A stretch of DNA of 16,161 bases, taken from Chrysiogenia bacterium. GTDB taxonomy: Bacteria; JAGRBM01. Under the pieces are notes generated by a model. The model was not told the origin of the DNA. It made no database searches and saw nothing but the letters and a program-made list of their open reading frames with translations. A program made the translations under genes and the position numbers. This document shows, piece by piece, positions 15,601 to 16,161 of the stretch; positions within the stretch are counted from its first letter, which is position 1; every line of letters begins with the position of its first letter. The DNA is taken from the NCBI GenBank assembly GCA_020434085.1, contig JAGRBM010000593.1, forward strand, positions 1 to 16,161. Reading direction: 5' to 3'.

Positions 15601-16161
15601 TTCGAGTTCCTGGGCGAGCGGCTTCCCATCGCGCTGGAACGACTGGAGCCGGGCCTGCAGATCCTGCTCGAATCCTTCGACGTGGTGAGCCGCGTGGGCG
15701 AGTTCGATCCGCTTTATCCGAGCGCAACCTATGAAGACGAAGATCCGACCAACGACTGCCACGTGAACGGTTTGAATGACGGGCAGCCGCCGTGCGTGAA
15801 CGCGGCGGACCTGGCTGCCGCGGTGGAGCGGCTCGCTTACACGGGCAACTGCCGTCCGCACATGACAGGTGAGCCGACGAACTGTCGCATCGCCAATGTA
15901 GACGACGCGCTTGGCGCTCCCGCGCCGCTTGGGGCGGAGGGCCTGGTGCTCGAGGGCGTTGTCAACGACGGCGCGCTGCAGACTTCGACGACGACCTTCG
16001 ACAACCTGATCGGACAATGGATGGTGCGGCCCAATGACCCGACGAACTATCCGGAGGGCATCCTTCATCGCGAGCGCGTGCTCTCGCAGTTTGCCATGCT
16101 CGGGCGCATTGCAGGTGTGGGCGGGGCGCGCGATCTCGAAGGCGCGTTCCAGTTCCTGCGC
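3598..16161 (+). CDS. Giant modular secreted (probable lipo-) protein, at least 4,188 residues, 3'-truncated by the window
   Basis: A single frame runs from GTG 3598 to the last base with no stop. I read every codon. Residues 1-34 form a signal peptide ending at Cys34. Residues about 50-415 are four immunoglobulin-like domains, and more Ig-like units with the ending D-x-x-G-N-x-T occur up to about 2480. Beta modules of the GTINYxTG family lie near residues 456-528, 1616-1694, 2102-2194, 2249-2340, 2356-2439 and 3668-3730. SH3/KOW-like GDxLxI modules lie near 757-793, 1266-1315, 1837-1901 and 2730-2780. Residues about 2490-3500 and 3745 onward are leucine-rich helical sequence. Cysteines are abundant and often close-paired. 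From about residue 3554 the protein aligns with the first gene's product, which predicts roughly 410 further residues beyond the window. No catalytic domain was recognised. An outer-surface or periplasmic structural, adhesive or scaffold role is inferred from architecture only. Confidence 0.96.
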   Translation, partial: MGKASASKMPGAARKSAAGIWAILAALLFWQVGCTSSQVNQSAPSSAEISPLIINSPIRVELPAEGAVRFVDNTEVTVAGTTRPRTMVSLTQPDGLVRQVESDDNGRYRILNVPVIAAGVSYRLDTGDRVPDGSNVVNDQRVPVTGFAQPGALVTLSVANTSTTLAVRADGAGAFEFPDVPFNEGPNEFQIDMDVSGAQTTRAVFEFTLDTTAPVVTFVGVTTGEVLDQSTVSITGRLSENNVTIEYTDPETGAAVSFVNTSLNFDLPFFAFPDGRHNLELRFIDSVGNTTERILSFQVDSQAPNVVFTSPTLRRDFLTTVLEAEITNRLQSLQGFTSPDARIDAIFLDTDATYSGAANSDGSFVVPVFHDAFGHELPYVPGENRLRVLVSDAAGNTTDIRINLIVPENQELPPPLAMDYPQQGEAVSTFDRDRAALLSGCGIVDEVIATQSAADTSFSGQLNGADLTSMSLQITDPDGIVFSVTAPNTLTASMGGHTGTINEATGDWTLSYLAAPSIGDIVASYGHASPGCLDPSIEVAALTGADAPFVPLNFALDGRRVGAPTGADRFVRCDPTMAGGYAGGCVQSNDRLCLENPAGVSNPYPELRDLSEEGSFENIIRVDNDPSCDREVPPPPAALPDAGSNGCFSMPDGSRFRVVHVTRESPPSGACPAGTTETRILGPLVPTQWLQSEGAICADPQMLGRCPFPAAMDSIDSITLQPDGIMQLDFDINAPVNPLCDPVRPTDLLCANDGFPIKAGDRLVLRVTSLIGTRTLEVKEVLSDSQIRTDPIVDKPITVNSPNLFVKIDRSSAFTISDTMTDAQGRLSEGRVASGHPLEYQQLFGALVPVPLNIPESQHISMVAGREPLTTRAETGFRVLNPSRARIQVLNPTNGLVTTDDSVIVEGYVIGDPDAQAVEINGRVVDVDASGRFRLDRLRLEFGEVNNIQVTLVDTNGTVVTEQRTIVQAGSAILSTDVSITPATTPAIVSGVPGDNVFFVTGTLSDNVDVLGVVVAAGEEGGELIINDGCPSDPGYPNATLTINSGGYVPGFAQSDLRDLVNGVGGACGAPPCDVNANPSILYVVDGPSAGASIRIDDASAPNVTLEEAVCAPGSRLMLLQRNLLIPDRTVVQLPEERWSITGTLVSPHDRAFFHQFNFGFTQDQLLEISLAGLQDNQPGALDTDSVGVLVRTDVPFLRLTSPVRFSGADAEILTAGSPECLAVNCNCVAPMCDAVLRSPSSAFFVDVAPANAPIVPFSPQFEDIAIRPGDLVATGAGHRTTSSNEHRYFLVSEEYDGTVTDAATQLKLISVDRVNLAPNVLTNPVANQPGTRLSFSVYPRLAGQSVEPGPGLPAAPAETNQPILTRETEVDFTGFTSVPDAVVVTDGILGESFRDGTFFVREVPVSEGINLIDVVAEDSAGRRTTQYVAIQSDPRPPHFSNICLAIDNSVAGTPSDVCGATQASVPPVPAPFLGFPSDTASATVRSPLVELRGLLIDENAGSGVRSIDVLINDEVIQHYDEFTGLNDPLDGTGLFAHSLQLDPGANLYTLRATDRAGNVSEIKVLITADLPDPRPPSVRIDCVTDPAAGILPGGAFAGRNALTSLVPGSRQIIGVGDGLTADFNYTMPRGPVQPGTVMVTDGVETCADDGAGGLLCTGGGTNTINYATGDVEVSFALPSPAGAAVEVDYTRVLNPAGNPARAFCTHARKDDSNFSEADNPVTPVDMRSPPAGMPGGAPAIVPVDDRIVSSGQAVLTGAFLARNGVTPALAINGKTAGLELSGMAPGLVRPALGPISTGRAGQSIITVSTPVSELCYCPLADAGGAASCMPGQLVPVLQVGDSVALVSNANAQAANNGLYTILNVSSLCTFQQFSLDRPLVVDAYNNPASADAMLVQYEHTFLATAVDLLNEGFNSLAIEASDEEGRVSLQSFGVIRDTNPPALTIQGAVDGFSISAVAPAVIVTDPNLCTSELVCPTGGLDPNLFGPGLPGAGEQAMHIIVDRLDDNGEAPVEIPGDSTVPAVHPVLRGRPLRYGWAYFADNMATPGVVDPVAVPYDAENWDGEPAGALNPFSVPLGYPSPYTARDPNDGTPTLTPPPQVTGEVVLTNGGAASAGPFSGQVVNTPVVADIPFALTKTAPPETCADVNHDGDFNDPGECVGGSGTINYLTGAFTITFATPVPMGTNITADYAHADPLFPFVSSKSIVTLGISTASNEANVATSPFPGDVSCYNSYGTVDDLQPGTGAMGPYDQTTGALSAPPLADGTFTLIHVVDPTVLNDEMERCTDADFDGNITSAECTGPVLSTATGTVDYAARTYSITFTSAVAATDVVRATYNRVEGAFEAPLQLGNGTNGPYNDIGGALDVLPIADGSFTLIHYSPAGEVERCTDADFDGTITNAECTGGAGSGTIDYISGQYTITFTNVVAMTDEIQAFSNASTAIPNLEAPRPCRARSPVTYRLTAYASDRAGHGAAADVSFDVVITPEVRLISGGLGLISENPAIVRLISDTTELRTLLLDRLDDSGVLYNQNLVMAQILGDLEDPGPLASELIESGARDAFSGLLAALLSDPDEFGPAQSAMATLLDVVRLLIDNGTADDLLPIIDNRFILNTCTDGGACPTGPDGTAIFRFLSDILVSRNSADRTDYDGDNEFFRTVPGPVRNLLPLNKSLLSFENSVRLRGQDLNTTIDDPLCPTTAGGNTAQINALPGDNLGFQSLVAVPNSVVNVQVGDRLRIVSGPCNGFETEISQVLDNDTVCIDPLTAFAGCGASNSFVVVYPNGPAQIPVVELLDLLIHSPQEVIFNPNNILGDAGVFRSLSHVIEELFCSDSDSPDCTAPGVPRALDTDDLNGLFHALYQLTDDGSEFTGSEFSTRLIDEIAVLLSAEDAPLVQGRGEALQIEKLFPIIDSILAGERDPLAPVDRCTADPMTPGFQPGLLDLACWAQGTVDLATNNDYATMRHMDMLLASLEAQARPTSTGESMLVELLRLSRELIDDPDDNARGYLGPGLPSPPNTNDVQESVVATLSPVLLKVIQNEIFEDVIMALSDLLNPRDETTLMARTFNGDLVNYDEEFVPVIHQSLELTPGPLAPSPDPIESNPPLLRAIALPGTVRIDSSFDGVDDTSGIRGIAEALRSLVTPIGEFGLGEGRNPGYPAPVPDTDPVDTPVCREMFFNGRSPIEVLVPILDQLLEPLPRRAPMVGETAEDVLNGGEDVLGRDRLTIILQGLFDDPHVDEQELPDEIDDCENPCRADGTPTGGAPGTVLVGSTAGDGIAVSMEVLEILPELVNTLTRFGFAKDGTLTSIFDTTGEDVNSCVAGDCYAENRLLPAQAMMIDLGLELDAPFQVGAGEGIIAFDESLTQEALDAFGAFDNGEDAVNYLLLIAAKIAEDIQPINASTPLPQDTTLAPAASKLLADPDGDGDPIPDGVIDDLLPIVRMISNTGMTRQTLDMLRAVRACGVDASAGNAEIRGGALLRAVLDSTLLSLPALSGATDALCPAEAEAMGPGVDGRGNTGGPFDVNVLNRLMPPELGGAPQSPSTQGTLQGGFEGRGNTMGEFFDPNVDFRELGVGRSAHLCLIAPPPVGTELIVEQCAFIDARPAAGPNQPVSYSNGNLFTDADGMGDDLQSFVNANCPRDGSQLGVGIGMGSAGQLVYQGFLPDEEIFPGTLLIDVDAGVIESFVDNGDGTLSGTVDVLAGGTINYNTGRYTLIFNAAPGVSAFTASYDFDPQQFCSWRIRMMAEPYNGCVGGEPIPGPGPGASLGLGETLGSPVSSTNQSYLDFVLRSVAFLVRKSEGFVLPEPIPAGPTPAGYGRLTKLLDLMVSPVPLPFSNGADNPILLDVAPVAEKALRILVDPTRFPVRAATPIESPLESALRVANQAMVELDAPMVGPQFGTLPFDSYPTSEIIYLSNGPFAANCPDGLGGFRACVGNGVHDSIDLALIGLNSVLDQLEVRDGQNGLTRHYTSPESGDVVDPTMAPVCADPASPECGFSDDPAELFEFLGERLPIALERLEPGLQILLESFDVVSRVGEFDPLYPSATYEDEDPTNDCHVNGLNDGQPPCVNAADLAAAVERLAYTGNCRPHMTGEPTNCRIANVDDALGAPAPLGAEGLVLEGVVNDGALQTSTTTFDNLIGQWMVRPNDPTNYPEGILHRERVLSQFAMLGRIAGVGGARDLEGAFQFLR
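3748..4845 (+). repeat. N-terminal array of about four Ig-like beta-sandwich domains
   Basis: Four consecutive units of roughly 80-110 residues end near 3981, 4239, 4509 and 4845. They share the bacterial Ig-like pattern: a strand such as 'STVSITGRLSE', a central 'D-G-x-F/Y' hairpin (DDNGRYRI, DGAGAFEF, SDGSFVVP), then 'G-x-N-x-F/L-x-V' and an ending 'D-x-x-G-N-T-T' (DSVGNTT, DAAGNTT), with 'D-[TS]-x-A-P' linkers between domains (DTTAP, DSQAP). This is the general signature of Big-type and Big_13-like domains in surface proteins. The precise Pfam family cannot be assigned by eye. Confidence 0.75.
4963..5181 (+). repeat. Beta module copy B (GTINxATG family), giant gene
   Basis: Residues about 456-528 show 'MSLQITDPDG' and then 'GTINEATGDWTLSYLAAPS' followed by 'IVASYGHA'. 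This is the same strand order and hairpin as copies C-G, with Glu in place of the usual Tyr in the core. It has no bracketing cysteines and no calcium loop. Confidence 0.6.
5866..5976 (+). repeat. SH3/KOW-like small beta module, copy 1
   Basis: Residues about 757-793 read 'KAGDRLVLRVTSLIGTRTL' and then 'EVKEVLSDSQIRTDPI'. The pattern is G-D-x-L-x-I/L, a short loop, G-x-x-x-L/I, x-x-V-x-S/D, and a final strand. It recurs at 7393-7542, 9106-9300 and 11785-11937. The fold assignment is inferred from pattern only. Confidence 0.5.
6250..6513 (+). repeat. Ig-like domain, internal
   Basis: The unit reads 'IQVLNPTNGLVTTDDSVIV' and then 'GYVIGDPDAQAVEINGRVV', 'DASGRFRLDRLRL' and 'VTLVDTNGTVVTEQRTI'. 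This is the usual layout of bacterial Ig-like and glucodextranase-like beta-sandwich domains: a threat-like 'N-P-x-N-G' opening, a D-x-x-G-x-F hairpin, and a D-x-x-G ending. Neighbouring stretches (6514-7380) are beta-rich and Cys-containing but do not match a family I can name. Confidence 0.6.
7393..7542 (+). repeat. SH3/KOW-like small beta module, copy 2 (divergent)
   Basis: The segment 'AIRPGDLVATGAG' followed by 'HRYFLVSEEYDG' and 'LKLISVDRV' keeps the P/V-G-D-x-L opening and the strand spacing of the other copies. The central loop is longer and the match is weaker than for copies 3 and 4. Confidence 0.35.
7681..8337 (+). repeat. Two Ig-like domains, internal pair
   Basis: The first unit (to about 7910) has 'ETEVDFTGFTSVPDAVVVTD', a 'RDGTFFVREVPV' hairpin, then 'GINLIDVVAEDSAGRRT'. 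The second (about 8041-8337) has 'SPLVELRGLLIDE', 'IDVLINDEVIQHYD', then 'GANLYTLRATDRAGNVS'. Both end in D-x-A-G-[NR]-x-[TS], like the N-terminal domains, and are followed by Pro-rich linkers (DPRPP). Confidence 0.65.
8443..8679 (+). repeat. Beta module copy C with a shortened Cys-bracketed turn
   Basis: Residues about 1616-1694 are the fullest example of the family: 'VGDGLTADFNYTMPRG', 'PGTVMVTDG', then 'TNTINYATGDVEVSFALPS' and 'AVEVDYTRV'. The turn is CADDGAGGLLC (Cys1647 and Cys1657). The two cysteines occupy the same positions as in copies D-F, but the loop is shorter and does not match an EF-hand. It could be the ancestral form or a degenerate calcium loop. Confidence 0.7.
9106..9300 (+). 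repeat. SH3/KOW-like small beta module, copy 3
   Basis: Residues about 1837-1901 read 'VLQVGDSVALVSNA', 'NNGLYTILNVSSL', 'FSLDRPLVV' and 'ADAMLVQYEH'. This is the clearest copy of the pattern V-G-D-x-[VL]-x-[IL]-x-S, N-G-x-Y-x-I-x-x-V, L-D-x-P-L. An Ig-like unit ending 'IEASDEEGRVS' follows directly at about 9301-9420. Confidence 0.55.
9901..10179 (+). repeat. Beta module copy D with Cys-bracketed calcium-type loop
   Basis: Residues about 2102-2194. The core 'GSGTINYLTGAFTITFATPV' is preceded by C-A-D-V-N-H-D-G-D-F-N-D-P-G-E-C (Cys2144 to Cys2159). The D-x-N-x-D-G-D loop resembles an EF-hand or dockerin loop, but the final Glu is one residue later than in a canonical 12-residue EF-hand loop. 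Confidence 0.7.
10342..10617 (+). repeat. Beta module copy E with canonical EF-hand loop; first half of a tandem duplication
   Basis: Residues about 2249-2340. The unit starts 'GPYDQTTGALSAPPLADG', continues 'TFTLIHVV', then carries the loop D-A-D-F-D-G-N-I-T-S-A-E (residues 2288-2299) flanked by Cys2286 and Cys2300, and ends with 'GTVDYAARTYSITF'. The loop satisfies all key EF-hand positions: Asp at 1, 3 and 5, Gly at 6, Ile at 8, Glu at 12. Copy F follows after a short linker. Confidence 0.8.
10663..10914 (+). repeat. Beta module copy F with canonical EF-hand loop; second half of a tandem duplication
   Basis: Residues about 2356-2439. 'GPYNDIGGALDVLPIADG' and 'SFTLIHYS' match copy E at an offset of 321 bases. 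The loop D-A-D-F-D-G-T-I-T-N-A-E (residues 2391-2402), again flanked by cysteines (Cys2389 and Cys2403), matches at an offset of 309 bases. The difference is a 4-residue indel. 'GTIDYISGQYTITF' closes the module. DNA around the loop is nearly identical to copy E (GAGCGCTGCACGGACGCCGA in both), so this pair arose more recently than the other copies. Confidence 0.85.
11065..14100 (+). other. Helical leucine-rich domain of the giant protein (about 1,000 residues)
   Basis: From about residue 2490 to 3501 the Ig-like and beta-module signatures stop. The sequence becomes a series of amphipathic Leu/Ile/Asp-rich segments: 'ATLLDVVRLLIDNG', 'IPVVELLDLLIHSPQ', 'LFPIIDSILAGERDP', 'IEVLVPILDQLLEPL', 'MEVLEILPELVNTLTRFG', 'DDLLPIVRMISNTG'. 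A recurring L-L-P-I-[VI]-[DR] or L-x-x-L-L pattern suggests an alpha-solenoid or helical-bundle repeat. Acidic turns such as DPDGDGDPIPDG near 13846 could bind calcium. One SH3/KOW-like module is embedded at 11785-11937. No family was recognised. Confidence 0.6.
11785..11937 (+). repeat. SH3/KOW-like small beta module, copy 4, embedded in the helical domain
   Basis: Residues about 2730-2780 read 'NVQVGDRLRIVSGPCNGFE', 'TEISQVLDNDTVCIDP' and 'SNSFVVVYP'. The G-D-x-L-x-I-x-S-G-P-x-x-G opening is the clearest in the window. Three cysteines in the module could form a disulfide within it. Confidence 0.6.
14131..14265 (+). repeat. Short direct repeat encoding G-R-G-N-T
   Basis: GGCCGCGGCAACACC occurs at 14131-14145 and again at 14251-14265, 120 bases apart and in the same frame. 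The flanking protein is weakly similar: 'GRGNTGGPFDVNV' against 'GRGNTMGEFFDPNVDF'. It marks the junction between the helical domain and the part shared with the first gene. Confidence 0.6.
14251..16161 (+). other. C-terminal part of the giant protein shared with the first gene
   Basis: From about residue 3552 the protein aligns in order with the visible part of the first gene's product. 'GNTMGEFFDPNVDFRELG' matches 'GATTGAGVFVDDTKDFAALG'. 'SAHLCLI' matches 'GADLCIR'. 'CSWRIRMMAEPYNGCVGGE' matches 'CSYRVRMMREPFNGCRGGE'. 'HRERVLSQFAMLGRIAG' with 'LEGAFQFLR' matches 'RRNRFVALEELLTRLAG' with 'LSQALRIVR'. The last match ends near position 2060 in the first gene, which has about 413 codons left, so the giant gene should end roughly 1.2 kb beyond the window. 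Confidence 0.85.
14599..14787 (+). repeat. Beta module copy G, giant gene C-terminal part
   Basis: Residues about 3668-3730 read 'PGTLLIDVDAGVIESFVDNG' and then 'GGTINYNTGRYTLIFNAAPG' and 'AFTASYDFD'. The turn is DNGDG with no cysteines. The module sits directly before the 'WRIRMMAEPYNGC' segment, the same place as copy A in the first gene. Confidence 0.75.

Noticed and set aside
14758-16068. Minus-strand open frame of 436 codons, with similar ones at 9457-10413 and 11593-12483
   Set aside because: These are in the same antisense register as the other shadow frames and have the same Arg/His-rich composition. The + strand paralogue alignment shows that the sense frame is the coding one.
3598-16161. 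RTX or autotransporter-type giant adhesin
   Set aside because: No GGxGxDxUx nonapeptide repeats, no beta-barrel C-terminal signature in the visible part, and no Type I secretion-type C-terminus in the paralogue.
3598-16161. Giant polyketide or nonribosomal peptide synthase
   Set aside because: No ketosynthase, acyltransferase, adenylation or carrier-protein motifs were seen, and a signal peptide is present.
1-16161. CRISPR array, insertion sequence, tRNA or integrase
   Set aside because: No regularly spaced short repeats, no inverted-repeat-flanked transposase and no tRNA-like cloverleaf were seen. All repeats found are in-frame protein modules.

Overview
The window is GC-rich bacterial DNA with strong G/C preference at third codon positions, and almost all of it is coding on the + strand. 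The organism is probably Gram-negative (diderm). The main gene starts with a lipoprotein-type signal peptide, and both proteins carry many paired cysteines, as expected for exported and oxidised proteins. A deltaproteobacterium-like lineage (Myxococcota, Bdellovibrionota, Desulfobacterota and relatives) would fit, but no housekeeping gene is present to fix the taxonomy.

Layout: (1) Positions 3-3302 hold the 3' part of a large gene that begins before the window. Its visible product has a short beta-rich part followed by about 900 residues of mostly helical, leucine-rich sequence. (2) Positions 3303-3597 are the only real intergenic gap. It holds a 16-bp perfect stem-loop just after the first stop codon, a classical intrinsic terminator with a T-tract at 3508-3552, an 8-bp hairpin at 3562-3581 and a Shine-Dalgarno sequence before a GTG start. 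(3) Positions 3598-16161 are one uninterrupted reading frame of 4,188 codons that runs off the right edge. I read this frame codon by codon and found no stop. It encodes a giant secreted, probably lipid-anchored, protein.

The giant protein has a modular plan. A signal peptide with Cys34 is followed by an array of immunoglobulin-like beta-sandwich domains (about residues 50-415, with more scattered to about 2480). Interspersed are two further beta module families. One has a 'G-T-I-[ND]-Y-x-T-G-x-x-T-x-x-F' core. The other is a small SH3/KOW-like 'GDxLxIxSGxxxG' module. A helical region spans about 2490-3500, then comes another beta module and a second helical region that runs out of the window. 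Three copies of the first family carry an EF-hand-like calcium loop bracketed by two cysteines.

The two genes are tandem paralogues. The product of the first gene aligns from its first visible residues with the giant protein from about residue 3554 onward. By that alignment the giant gene should continue about 1.2 kb past the window, to roughly 4,600 residues, and the first gene may be comparably long upstream. No enzyme domain, RNA gene, mobile element or CRISPR array was seen. The likely role is a large surface or periplasmic structural or adhesive protein pair. That role is inference from architecture; neither family was recognised by name.
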